A stretch of 64,000 nucleotides of DNA, taken from Streptomyces sp. NBC_01341. Its GTDB lineage: Bacteria; Actinomycetota; Actinomycetes; Streptomycetales; Streptomycetaceae. The stretch spans positions 2,914,001-2,978,000 of the forward strand of contig NZ_CP108364.1 in NCBI RefSeq assembly GCF_035946055.1, read 5' to 3'. Below the pieces are notes generated by a model. That model was not told where the DNA came from and ran no database searches. It saw only the letters and a program-made list of their open reading frames with translations. Positions 1 through 7,718 of this stretch are shown here, piece by piece. The translations under genes were made by a program, and so were the position numbers. Numbering within the stretch: the stretch's first letter is position 1; the number at the start of each line of letters is the position of its first letter.

Positions 1-1217
1 TGGAGGTCACGGCCAGCCACAACCCGCCGCGTGACAACGGCTACAAGGTCTACCTGGGCGACGGCTCACAGATCGTGCCCCCCGCCGACCTGGAGATCGC
101 CGCCGCCATCGAGGCCGTCGGCCCGCTCGACGGCGTACCGCGCCCGGAGTCCGGCTGGGAGACCCTCGGCGACGAGGTCCTGGCCGCCTACCTCGCCCGT
201 ACGGACGCGGTGCTCAGCCCCGGCTCGCCCCGGACCGCCCGGACCGTCTACACGGCCATGCACGGCGTCGGCACCTCCGTGCTGACCGCGGCCTTCGCCC
301 GGGCCGGGTTCCCCGAGCCGGTGCTGGTCGCCGAGCAGGCCGAGCCCGACCCGGCGTTCCCCACCGTCGCCTTCCCCAACCCGGAAGAGCCGGGCGCCAT
401 GGACCTGGCCTTCGCGGCCGCCCGCACGGCCCTGCCCGACATCGTCATCGCCAACGACCCGGACGCCGACCGCTGCGCCGTGGCCGTGCCCGACCCCTCC
501 GTCGAGGGCGGCTGGCGGATGCTGCGGGGCGACGAGGTCGGCGCGCTGCTCGCCGCACACCTCGTCGACCGGGGCGTCACGGGCGTGTTCGCCGAGTCGA
601 TCGTGTCCTCGTCACTGCTGGGCCGCATCGCCGAGAAGGCCGGCCTCGGCTACGAGGAGACGCTCACGGGCTTCAAGTGGATCGCCCGTGTCGACGGACT
701 GAGGTACGGCTACGAGGAGGCGCTGGGTTACTGCGTCGACCCGGACGGGGTGCGTGACAAGGACGGCATCACGGCCGCGCTGCTGATCACGGAGCTGGCC
801 TCCGCGCTCAAGGAGAAGGGCCGCACCCTCCTCGACCTGCTGGACGACCTGGCCGTGGAGCACGGGCTGCACGCGACGGACCAGCTGTCGGTCCGGGTCG
901 AGGACCTGTCGGTCATCGCCGACGCCATGCGGCGGCTGCGCGAGAACCCTCCGGCCGAACTGGCGGGTCTGCCCGTCGTCTCGGCCGAGGACCTCTCGCT
1001 GGGAACCGAGGCGCTGCCGCCCACCGACGGCCTGCGCTACCGCCTGGCGGGCGCCCGGGTCATCGTCCGCCCGAGCGGCACCGAGCCCAAGCTCAAGTGC
1101 TACCTGGAGGTCGTCGTCCCGGTCGCCTCGGCCGGCGAGCTGCCCGCGGCCGCCGCGAAGGGCGCCGGACTGCTCGCCGCCGTCAAGCGCGACCTGGCCG
1201 CCGCGGCCGGCATCTGA
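1..1217 (+). CDS. phospho-sugar mutase, PGM2-like; probable phosphopentomutase (5' end cut)
   Basis: Alpha-D-phosphohexomutase superfamily enzyme; the reading frame is open from base 3, so the N-terminus lies outside the window. The first visible residues contain the active-site serine motif TASHNP, followed by the metal loop NDPDADRC, a sugar-recognition loop reading YEEALGY, and the C-terminal phosphate-binding motif RPSGTEPKLK. The preceding TGFKW and the FEEAIGY/LDKDG-like loop match the PGM2 branch, whose human member is a phosphopentomutase, better than the GEMSG of phosphomannomutases. The neighbour deoC needs deoxyribose-5-phosphate, which a phosphopentomutase would make from deoxyribose-1-phosphate. 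Function is inferred from motif plus context; phosphomannomutase or phosphoglucomutase remain alternatives. Confidence 0.85.
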   Translation, partial: EVTASHNPPRDNGYKVYLGDGSQIVPPADLEIAAAIEAVGPLDGVPRPESGWETLGDEVLAAYLARTDAVLSPGSPRTARTVYTAMHGVGTSVLTAAFARAGFPEPVLVAEQAEPDPAFPTVAFPNPEEPGAMDLAFAAARTALPDIVIANDPDADRCAVAVPDPSVEGGWRMLRGDEVGALLAAHLVDRGVTGVFAESIVSSSLLGRIAEKAGLGYEETLTGFKWIARVDGLRYGYEEALGYCVDPDGVRDKDGITAALLITELASALKEKGRTLLDLLDDLAVEHGLHATDQLSVRVEDLSVIADAMRRLRENPPAELAGLPVVSAEDLSLGTEALPPTDGLRYRLAGARVIVRPSGTEPKLKCYLEVVVPVASAGELPAAAAKGAGLLAAVKRDLAAAAGI

Positions 1218-1224
1218 GCGGACG

Positions 1225-1261
1225 CGTGCGGGAGGCGGCCCCGGGGCCGGTCTCCCGTACG
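1225..1261. terminator. bidirectional hairpin terminator
   Basis: An imperfect stem (CGTGCGGGAG pairing with CTCCCGTACG, one G-T wobble) encloses an inner GGCCCC/GGGGCC pair. It sits between the convergent mutase and PH-domain genes and probably ends both transcripts. Confidence 0.6.
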
Positions 1262-1293
1262 CGCCGGCGGCGCGGGCGCGATGCCCGCTCCCG

Positions 1294-1932
1294 TCAGCTG
1301 ATCGCGAACAGGACCACGAGCAGCACCAGGCCGACCGCGGCCGGGGCGATCACCTCGTACGCCCAGCGCGCCGAGGCGGTCGTGGTGGGCTTCTCCGGAC
1401 GCGCGGCGGCACGCTCGGCGAGCTCCCGCAGGTCACCCACCGTCTGGTCCGCGGCGGCCGTGCGCGCCTGGGAGTCCAGGACGTCGGCGTGCACGGACGT
1501 GCGGCCGTAGGGGTCGTCGTGCGCCCGCTGGGAGGCCCTCCTGGCCGCCCGCTTGCGCTCGCGCAGCGAGACGGGCACCGCCCACAGCTGATACTTCGCA
1601 CCGTCGTGGGTGAAGATCTCGCTGGAGTAGGTGGCGCGTACCGTGGAGACGTCGGCCCACGGCACCACGATCGTGCGGAACGGGTTGCGGATGTGGATCC
1701 GCTCGACGTCGGCGAACACCGCGGGCCTCAGGGTGAACGCGACGATCAGCGGGATCACGGTCAGCAGGGCGGCCAGCGCCAGCCAGGGCACCCACCCTTT
1801 GCCCTGGGCCACCGCGTCCCCGCCGATCCAGCCGACCAGCAGGATCAGCAGCACGCCACTGACGATGCCGGCGCCCGACCGGAAGGTCCGGTCGGCGTGG
1901 GTGGGCTCGGCGGGAGGTGTGGGGCTCGTCAT
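1294..1932 (-). CDS. membrane protein with bacterial PH domain
   Basis: 212-residue membrane protein. Two hydrophobic helices near residues 22-45 and 50-68, a PH-like segment (about 70-125: FADVERIHIRNPFRTIVVPW and following strands, with a YQLWAVP strand), a charged Arg-rich linker, and a C-terminal hydrophobic helix (about 190-211). This architecture matches the actinobacterial PH-domain (DUF2581-like) family of unknown function. The ATG start faces the divergent deoC promoter. It is convergent with the mutase gene. Membrane location is clear; role is not known. Confidence 0.85.
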   Translation of the reverse strand: MTSPTPPAEPTHADRTFRSGAGIVSGVLLILLVGWIGGDAVAQGKGWVPWLALAALLTVIPLIVAFTLRPAVFADVERIHIRNPFRTIVVPWADVSTVRATYSSEIFTHDGAKYQLWAVPVSLRERKRAARRASQRAHDDPYGRTSVHADVLDSQARTAAADQTVGDLRELAERAAARPEKPTTTASARWAYEVIAPAAVGLVLLVVLFAIS

Positions 1933-2014
1933 GGTCCCGATTCTGCCTGAAGCGGCAGGGCATGTGCGGCCCGGCCTCGCGGGGGTCGCGGGAGCAGCGG
2001 AGAGAGGACGGGCC

Positions 2015-2044
2015 TGTACATGTCGCTACGCGCGTAGATATGCT
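2015..2044 (+). promoter_or_regulatory. deoC promoter with nucleoside-regulon operator
   Basis: A perfect 12-bp palindrome CTACGCGCGTAG at 2026-2037 lies between a -35-like TGTACA (2015-2020) and a -10-like TATGCT (2039-2044), 18 bp apart. The predicted transcription start is about 2051, where an in-frame GTG lies, so a leaderless deoC message is possible. The same palindrome recurs at four other nucleoside-gene promoters in this window. A bound repressor would cover the core promoter. The regulator is not identified. Confidence 0.75.
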
Positions 2045-2056
2045 GGTGTGGTGACC

Positions 2057-3004
2057 ATGCCCACCACTGCTCCAGCATTCGCCGACGCGACGGCGTCCGA
2101 CAGTGCGCTGCGCCGCTTCCTGCACGGGCTGCCCGGCGTCGACACCGTCGGCCTCGAAGCGCGCGCCGCGTCCCTCGGCACCCGATCGATCAAGACGACC
2201 GCCAAGGCGTACGCGATCGATCTCGCCATCTCGATGATCGACCTGACGACGCTGGAAGGCGCGGACACCCCGGGCAAGGTCCGGGGTCTCGCCGCCAAGG
2301 CCGTCAACCCCGACCCGACCGACCGCACGGCCCCGCGCACCGCCGCGGTCTGCGTCTATCCCGACATGGCGGCGACCGCCGTCGCCGCGCTGGCGGGCTC
2401 CGGGGTGAAGGTGGCGTCCGTGGCGACGGCCTTCCCCGCCGGCCGCGCCGCGCTCGGCGTCAAGCTCGCGGACGTCCGCGACGCCGTGGCGGCAGGGGCC
2501 GACGAGATCGACATGGTGATCGACCGGGGAGCCTTCCTCTCCGGCCGCTACCTCAAGGTGTACGAGGAGATCGTCGCCGTGAAGGCCGAGTGCGGCCCGG
2601 CGCGGCTCAAGGTGATCTTCGAGACCGGCGAGCTGTCGACGTACGACAACATCCGGCGCGCCTCCTGGCTCGGAATGCTGGCGGGTGCGGACTTCATCAA
2701 GACGTCGACCGGCAAGGTCGGCACGAACGCGACACCGGCGAACACCCTGCTGATGCTGGAGGCCGTGCGCGACTTCCGGCAGCAGACGGGCGTGCAGATC
2801 GGTGTGAAGCCCGCGGGCGGCATCCGCACCACGAAGGACGCCATCAAGTTCCTCGTCCTGGTGAACGAGACCGCGGGCGAGGACTGGCTGGACAACCACT
2901 GGTTCCGCTTCGGCGCCTCCAGCCTGCTGAACGACCTGCTGATGCAGCGCCAGAAGCTCAGCACCGGCCGTTACTCCGGCCCCGATTACGTGACGGTGGA
3001 CTGA
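2057..3004 (+). CDS. deoC: deoxyribose-phosphate aldolase
   Basis: DeoC cleaves 2-deoxyribose-5-phosphate to glyceraldehyde-3-phosphate and acetaldehyde in the cytoplasm. About 315 residues, a TIM-barrel aldolase with Schiff-base lysine in DFIKTSTGK, the second lysine in VGVKPAGGIR-like sequence (IGVKPAGGIRTT), and DEIDMVID early in the barrel. The longer actinobacterial form carries an N-terminal extension of roughly 80 residues. ATG at 2057 gives the usual MPTTAP start; GTG at 2051 is in frame and would coincide with the predicted transcription start. Followed after 5 bp by an aldehyde dehydrogenase, in one operon that can dispose of the acetaldehyde. Controlled by the palindrome just upstream. 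Confidence 0.95.
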   Translation: MPTTAPAFADATASDSALRRFLHGLPGVDTVGLEARAASLGTRSIKTTAKAYAIDLAISMIDLTTLEGADTPGKVRGLAAKAVNPDPTDRTAPRTAAVCVYPDMAATAVAALAGSGVKVASVATAFPAGRAALGVKLADVRDAVAAGADEIDMVIDRGAFLSGRYLKVYEEIVAVKAECGPARLKVIFETGELSTYDNIRRASWLGMLAGADFIKTSTGKVGTNATPANTLLMLEAVRDFRQQTGVQIGVKPAGGIRTTKDAIKFLVLVNETAGEDWLDNHWFRFGASSLLNDLLMQRQKLSTGRYSGPDYVTVD

Positions 3005-3009
3005 TCCCC

Positions 3010-4446
3010 ATGGCATCTGCTTTCGATTACGCACCGGCTCCGGAGTCCCGCTCCGTCGTCGACATCGCCCCCTCGTACGGCCTGTTCATCGACGGTGAGT
3101 TCACCGAGGCCGCCGACGGCAAGGTCTTCAAGACGGTCAGCCCGTCGTCCGAGGAGGTGCTCTCCGAGGTCGCGCGGGCCGGCGCCGAGGACGTGGACCG
3201 GGCCGTGAAGGCCGCCCGCAGGGCGTTCGAGAAGTGGTCGGCACTGCCCGGCTCCGAGCGCGCCAAGTACCTCTTCCGGATCGCCAGGATCATCCAGGAG
3301 CGCTCCCGGGAGCTCGCCGTCCTGGAGACCCTGGACAACGGCAAGCCGATCAAGGAGACCCGTGACGCGGACCTCCCGCTGGTCGCCGCGCACTTCTTCT
3401 ACTACGCGGGCTGGGCCGACAAGCTGGACCACGCGGGCTACGGGGCGAACCCCCGGCCGCTCGGGGTGGCCGGCCAGATCATCCCGTGGAACTTCCCGCT
3501 GCTGATGCTGGCCTGGAAGATCGCCCCGGCGCTCGCCACCGGCAACACCGTGGTGCTGAAGCCCGCCGAGACGACCCCGCTCTCCGCCCTGTTCTTCGCG
3601 GACATCTGCCGCCAGGCCGGCCTGCCCAAGGGTGTCGTCAACATCCTGACGGGTTACGGCGACGCGGGCGAGGCACTCGTCTCGCACCCCGACGTCAACA
3701 AGGTCGCCTTCACCGGCTCCACCGCGGTCGGCAAGGCGATCGCCCGGCAGATCGCCGGCACCGGCAAGAAGGCCACGCTCGAACTGGGCGGCAAGGGCGC
3801 GAACATCGTCTTCGACGACGCGCCGATCGACCAGGCCGTCGAGGGCATCGTCACCGGGATCTTCTTCAACCAGGGCCAGGTCTGCTGCGCGGGCTCGCGC
3901 CTGCTGGTCCAGGAGTCGGTCCAGGACGAGGTGCTGGACGCCCTGAAGCGCAGGCTGTCCACGCTGCGGCTCGGCGATCCGCTGGACAAGAACACCGACA
4001 TCGGCGCGATCAACTCCGCCGATCAGCTCGCCCGGATCACCGCCCTGGTGGAGACCGGCGAGGCGGAGGGCGCGGAGCGCTGGTCGGCCCCCTGCGAGCT
4101 CCCGTCGTCGGGCTACTGGTTCGCCCCGACGCTCTTCACCAACGTCACCCAGGCGCACACCGTGGCCCGTGACGAGATCTTCGGCCCGGTGCTGTCCGTC
4201 CTCTCGTTCCGGACCCCGGACGAGGCGGTCGCCAAGGCGAACAACAGTCAGTACGGCCTCTCGGCCGGCATCTGGACGGAGAAGGGCTCCCGCATCCTCG
4301 CGGTGGCGAACAAGCTCCGCGCGGGCGTCGTCTGGGCCAACACGTTCAACAAGTTCGACCCGACCTCGCCGTTCGGCGGATACAAGGAGTCGGGCTTCGG
4401 CCGCGAGGGCGGCCGTCACGGTCTGGAGGCCTACCTCGATGTCTGA
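3010..4446 (+). CDS. NAD(P)-dependent aldehyde dehydrogenase (full length)
   Basis: 478-residue aldehyde dehydrogenase, normal length for the superfamily. Visible catalytic elements are the oxyanion asparagine in PWNFPLLM, the general-base glutamate in LELGGKGANIV and the nucleophilic cysteine in FNQGQVCCAGSRL. Conserved C-terminal PFGGYKESGFGRE is present. It starts 5 bp after deoC, so its likely in vivo substrate is acetaldehyde released by DeoC, giving acetate; this is an inference from operon position. Its end overlaps the next start by 8 bp, implying translational coupling with the shorter paralogue. Confidence 0.93.
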   Translation: MASAFDYAPAPESRSVVDIAPSYGLFIDGEFTEAADGKVFKTVSPSSEEVLSEVARAGAEDVDRAVKAARRAFEKWSALPGSERAKYLFRIARIIQERSRELAVLETLDNGKPIKETRDADLPLVAAHFFYYAGWADKLDHAGYGANPRPLGVAGQIIPWNFPLLMLAWKIAPALATGNTVVLKPAETTPLSALFFADICRQAGLPKGVVNILTGYGDAGEALVSHPDVNKVAFTGSTAVGKAIARQIAGTGKKATLELGGKGANIVFDDAPIDQAVEGIVTGIFFNQGQVCCAGSRLLVQESVQDEVLDALKRRLSTLRLGDPLDKNTDIGAINSADQLARITALVETGEAEGAERWSAPCELPSSGYWFAPTLFTNVTQAHTVARDEIFGPVLSVLSFRTPDEAVAKANNSQYGLSAGIWTEKGSRILAVANKLRAGVVWANTFNKFDPTSPFGGYKESGFGREGGRHGLEAYLDV

Positions 4447-5365
4447 CGGGCGACTGAGCGTCTTCAAGACCTACAAGCTGTACGTCGGGGGCAAGTTCCC
4501 CCGCTCCGAGAGCGGCCGGGTGTACGAGGTGACCGCGAAGAAATCAGCCACCGCCGCGGCGGGCAAGGGCAAGTGGCTGGCCAACGCCCCGCTGTCGTCC
4601 CGCAAGGACGCCCGTGACGCGGTCGTCGCCGCGCGCAAGGCGTTCGGCGGCTGGTCGGGCGCGACGGCGTACAACCGCGGCCAGGTCCTCTACCGCGTCG
4701 CGGAGATGCTGGAGGGGCGCCGGGACCAGTTCGTGCGCGAGGTCGCGGACGCGGAGGGGCTGTCGAAGTCCAAGGCCGCGGCCGTCGTCGACGCGGCGGT
4801 CGACCGCTGGGTCTGGTACGCGGGCTGGACCGACAAGATCGGCCAGATCGTGGGCGGGGCGAACCCGGTGGCGGGCCCGTTCTTCAACCTCTCCACCCCG
4901 GAGCCGACGGGCGTGGTCGCGGTCCTGGCACCGCAGGAGTCGTCCTTCCTCGGCCTGGTGTCGGTGATCGCCCCGGTGATCGCCACCGGGAACACCGCGG
5001 TCGTCGTCGCCTCGGCGGACGCGCCGCTTCCCGCGCTCTCGCTGGGGGAGGTGCTGGCCACCTCCGACCTGCCGGGCGGCGTGGTGAACATCCTGTCCGG
5101 GAGGACGGCCGAGCTCGCGGCTCCGCTGGCGTCCCACCAGGACGTCAACGCCATCGACCTCACCGGCGCCGACGCGGAACTGGCGACGGAGCTGGAGATC
5201 GCGGCCGCGGACAACCTGAAGCGCGTCGTGCGCGGCCGTCCACAGGCTGTGGACGGAGCGGACTGGTCGGCCGATCCCGGCACGCACCGCCTCACGGCGT
5301 TCCTGGAGACCAAGACGGTCTGGCACCCGACGGGCGCCCTGGGGACCTCCGGCTCCTCGTACTGA
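4439..5365 (+). CDS. truncated aldehyde dehydrogenase-like protein, probably non-catalytic
   Basis: 308-residue aldehyde dehydrogenase relative that covers mainly the NAD-binding part. Rossmann-region motifs survive (VLAPQESSF in place of PWNFP, ATGNTAVVVAS, LPGGVVNILSG, DVNAIDLTGAD), but the ELGGK glutamate and the catalytic-cysteine domain are absent. There is no frameshift or internal stop, and codon use is normal, so this looks like a maintained short protein rather than a decaying gene. It overlaps the full-length enzyme by 8 bp and may be its regulatory or heteromeric partner; that is inference. The operon ends at a strong hairpin. Confidence 0.85.
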   Translation: MSDGRLSVFKTYKLYVGGKFPRSESGRVYEVTAKKSATAAAGKGKWLANAPLSSRKDARDAVVAARKAFGGWSGATAYNRGQVLYRVAEMLEGRRDQFVREVADAEGLSKSKAAAVVDAAVDRWVWYAGWTDKIGQIVGGANPVAGPFFNLSTPEPTGVVAVLAPQESSFLGLVSVIAPVIATGNTAVVVASADAPLPALSLGEVLATSDLPGGVVNILSGRTAELAAPLASHQDVNAIDLTGADAELATELEIAAADNLKRVVRGRPQAVDGADWSADPGTHRLTAFLETKTVWHPTGALGTSGSSY

Positions 5366-5372
5366 CCCGTCC

Positions 5373-5418
5373 GGACGCGTGTGCGGGGCCGCCCCCGAGC
5401 GGCCCCGCACGCGCGTCC
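5373..5418. terminator. strong bidirectional terminator
   Basis: Long inverted repeat: GTGCGGGGCCGC (5381-5392), loop CCCCGA, GCGGCCCCGCAC (5399-5410), extended outward by GGACGCG/CGCGTCC through a T-G wobble, about 20 bp of stem. It lies between the convergent deoC operon and the small secreted protein gene. Confidence 0.85.
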
Positions 5419-5427
5419 GCGGCCGTG

Positions 5428-5853
5428 TCAGCCGGTGATCAGGCCGGTCACCTCACCGATCACGGGCAGGTCGCCCAGCGCGGCTCCGCTGGTCAGCGGG
5501 TCGGTGACGAGAGCCGTGGTCACCGGCTTGAAGTCGGCGATCTGGGTACCCACCGCGTTGTCCAGCGGATCCACTCCCGTGCCGGCGAGCGGATCCAGCT
5601 GCAGGTCGGTGACGGGCTTGACGGCCCCCGCGAGCCCGTAGCCGAGGGCGCTGGTCACCGCGGGCGACGCCGCCTCGCCGATCGCCCCCAGGGTGCTGTC
5701 CGCGGAGTCCGCACCGGTGGCGGGCGTGGCGGGCAGCACGGCGGCCTGGGCCGCCGCGCCTCCCGCGCCGAGCGCCGCACCCAGTGCGGTGAGGGTCAGA
5801 CCGGCGCGCAGCAGAGCGCGGTGCCGGGGTTTGGACAGTGCGTGACGTGCCAT
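5428..5853 (-). CDS. small secreted protein, Ala/Gly-rich
   Basis: 141 residues from the ATG at 5853, chosen because AGGTGG lies just upstream; an upstream ATG adds 12 residues. A basic N-terminus and a hydrophobic stretch (LLRAGLTLTALGAALGAGGAAAQA) form a Sec signal peptide ending near residue 36. The mature part is low in charge and rich in Ala, Gly, Pro, Leu and Asp with no recognised domain. It resembles in build the secreted protein at 11614-11916. Probably released or wall-associated; function not known. Confidence 0.75.
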   Translation of the reverse strand: MARHALSKPRHRALLRAGLTLTALGAALGAGGAAAQAAVLPATPATGADSADSTLGAIGEAASPAVTSALGYGLAGAVKPVTDLQLDPLAGTGVDPLDNAVGTQIADFKPVTTALVTDPLTSGAALGDLPVIGEVTGLITG

Positions 5854-5916
5854 GTTTTCCCACCTGATCGGGACGTGTTGAGTAATCATCCGTGCGCGCA
5901 GAGTAGTTGAGGTGTG

Positions 5917-6621
5917 ATGCTCGATACCAACAGGACCTCCGGGGGATCCCCTACGCGGGTCAATGCCTCACACTTCTGTTCTGTGAGTTCCCAACCGATC
6001 CCCACTCGCGTCGTGCTGCTCGCCGGTCCTTCCGGCTCCGGCAAGTCGTCCCTCGCCGCCCGCAGCGGTCTGCCCGTGCTGCGCCTGGACGACTTCTACA
6101 AGGAGGGAAACGACCCGACACTGCCCCGGGTCACCGGCAGCACCGACATCGACTGGGACTCGGCGCTGTCCTGGGACGCGGACGCCGCGGTCGCGGCCGT
6201 TGCCGAGCTGTGCCGCACGGGACGCACGGACGTCCCGCTGTACGACATCGCCACGAGCTCGCGGGTCGGCCGGGAGACGCTCGACATCGAACGCACGCCC
6301 CTGTTCGTCGCCGAGGGCATCTTCGCCGCGGACATAGTCGAGCGCTGCCAGGAGCTCGGGCTGCTGGCCGATGCCCTGTGCCTGCGCGGGCGGCCGTCCA
6401 CGACGTTCCGCCGTCGGCTGCTGAGGGATCTGCGGGAGGGGCGGAAATCGGTGCCGTTCCTGCTGCGGCGCGGGTGGCGGCTCATGCGGGCCGAGCGGCG
6501 CATCGTGGCCCGCCAGACCGCGCTGGGCGCGTATCCCTGCGCCAAGCAGGAGGCACTGGGCCGGCTGGCCGCCGCCGCGGCGGGCCGCTGTCTCGCCCCC
6601 CGGAGCCGGGTACCGAACTGA
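5917..6621 (+). CDS. uridine kinase-like P-loop protein
   Basis: About 234 residues. A Walker A loop GPSGSGKSSLA precedes LRLDDFYKEGN, the Asp-containing substrate loop typical of uridine/phosphoribulokinase-like kinases, and DVPLYDIATS and FVAEGIFAADI match the family's later motifs. It would phosphorylate uridine or cytidine using a nucleoside triphosphate in the cytoplasm, fitting the nucleoside genes around it, but the palindromic operator is not present upstream. Start uncertain: ATG 5917 follows GAGG at 5909-5912, GTG 5914 is also possible, and GTG 5983 would begin directly before the kinase fold. Confidence 0.8.
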   Translation: MLDTNRTSGGSPTRVNASHFCSVSSQPIPTRVVLLAGPSGSGKSSLAARSGLPVLRLDDFYKEGNDPTLPRVTGSTDIDWDSALSWDADAAVAAVAELCRTGRTDVPLYDIATSSRVGRETLDIERTPLFVAEGIFAADIVERCQELGLLADALCLRGRPSTTFRRRLLRDLREGRKSVPFLLRRGWRLMRAERRIVARQTALGAYPCAKQEALGRLAAAAAGRCLAPRSRVPN

Positions 6622-6670
6622 GGCCGTGACCGCCCGGATCGGGGCCGCCCGGGCCGTCGCACGGCACGAC

Positions 6671-6711
6671 AGCGGGGGCGGACAGGACCCCCCGGCCCGT
6701 CCGCCCCCGCT
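6671..6711. terminator. bidirectional terminator
   Basis: Perfect 13-bp stem AGCGGGGGCGGAC (6671-6683) / GTCCGCCCCCGCT (6699-6711) with a 15-nt loop, located between the convergent uridine kinase-like gene and sigQ. Confidence 0.8.
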
Positions 6712-6779
6712 GCGTGTCACCCCCGTACCGCCGCTTCCCCCGAAGCGGCGGCGTTCTTCCCCCGTTCCCCCCGTAGACC

Positions 6780-7526
6780 TCAGGCCACCAGCTCGCCGAA
6801 GGACTCCTCCTCGTCACGGCCGAAGCTGAGGACGTCGTCCTCGCGCAGCCGGCGGAGCGACCGCCAGATGCTCGACTTCACCGTGCCGACACTGATGTCG
6901 AGTATCGATGCGATCTCCGGGTCCGTGCGGCCCTCGTAGTAGCGGAGGACCAGCATCGTGCGCTGGAGTTCTGGCAGGCGCGCCAGCGCCTGCCAGAGCA
7001 CCGCACGCAGTTCCGTGCCCCGCATCGCGTCCGTGTCGCCCACCGTCTCCGGCAGCTCCTCGGTCGGGTACTCGTTGAGCTTGCGCCTGCGCCATGCGCT
7101 GATGTGCAGGTTGGTCATGGTCCGGCGCAGGTATCCGCCGACCGCGGCCTTGTCGCTGATCCTGTCCCACGCGCGGTACGTCGAGAAGAGGGCGCTCTGC
7201 AGCAGGTCCTCGGCCTCGAACCGGTCGCCGGTCAGGTGGTAGGCGGTCGCGTACAGGGAGGCACGGCGCTCCTGGACGTAGGCGGTGAACGCCGCTTCGG
7301 CGCTCTCGGCCTGCGCCGGGACCTTCCGCTCCCCCGAGCCCTCCCCGTACGCCTTTCCCCCGTTGTCCCCCGCGGACGCGTCGACCATCGTCAGGTACGA
7401 CGCGTGCTGACGACCGGCGTTCCGGTAGCACCCCCGTGCTCCGGCGCCGGACTTCTCCGGGCCCTTGCCGACGTCGTGGAGGCGCGTGACAACTGCGCTT
7501 GAGGTGGTGCTGTGCAGTGCGTTCAT
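6780..7526 (-). CDS. sigQ: SigE-family RNA polymerase sigma factor SigQ
   Basis: 248-residue ECF-type sigma factor. After a 70-residue N-terminal extension come region 2 (YHLTGDRFEAEDLLQSALFS, LRRTMTNLHISAWRRRK) and region 4 (LPELQRTMLVLRYYEGRTDPEIASILDISVG). Its divergent position against afsQ1-afsQ2 is the arrangement of sigQ in Streptomyces coelicolor, where SigQ counteracts the AfsQ system in antibiotic control. The ATG at 7526 is preceded by a GGGGGG Shine-Dalgarno-like run. An AfsQ1 box lies about 85 bp upstream, so activation by AfsQ1 is expected. Confidence 0.9.
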   Translation of the reverse strand: MNALHSTTSSAVVTRLHDVGKGPEKSGAGARGCYRNAGRQHASYLTMVDASAGDNGGKAYGEGSGERKVPAQAESAEAAFTAYVQERRASLYATAYHLTGDRFEAEDLLQSALFSTYRAWDRISDKAAVGGYLRRTMTNLHISAWRRRKLNEYPTEELPETVGDTDAMRGTELRAVLWQALARLPELQRTMLVLRYYEGRTDPEIASILDISVGTVKSSIWRSLRRLREDDVLSFGRDEEESFGELVA

Positions 7527-7609
7527 CTGGCGCCCCCCATCGGTGGAGTCCGTTCGTTCCGTGTGCCATTGAGCTTGCCGGGGCAGTTTCATGGCGCTGT
7601 CCCCCGACT

Positions 7610-7625
7610 GTCACAGGGCTGTCAC
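7610..7625. promoter_or_regulatory. AfsQ1-binding box
   Basis: GTCACAGGGCTGTCAC exactly fits the published AfsQ1 consensus GTnAC-n6-GTnAC. It sits in the sigQ-afsQ1 divergent intergenic region, about 85 bp from the sigQ start and 94 bp from the afsQ1 start, so it could serve both promoters. Confidence 0.8.
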
Positions 7626-7718
7626 AGGCCTCCCCGGCCGCCCGTGCCGGCGATCCGGCCGGGGATCAAGTCGGGGGATTGTCGAAAGGTGGCAGCACCA
7701 TGGGCCAGAATGGCCCCC

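Noticed and set aside
1433..3034. 533-codon minus-strand frame opposite deoC
   Set aside because: Runs across the deoC promoter and two genes; composition is typical of an antisense frame.
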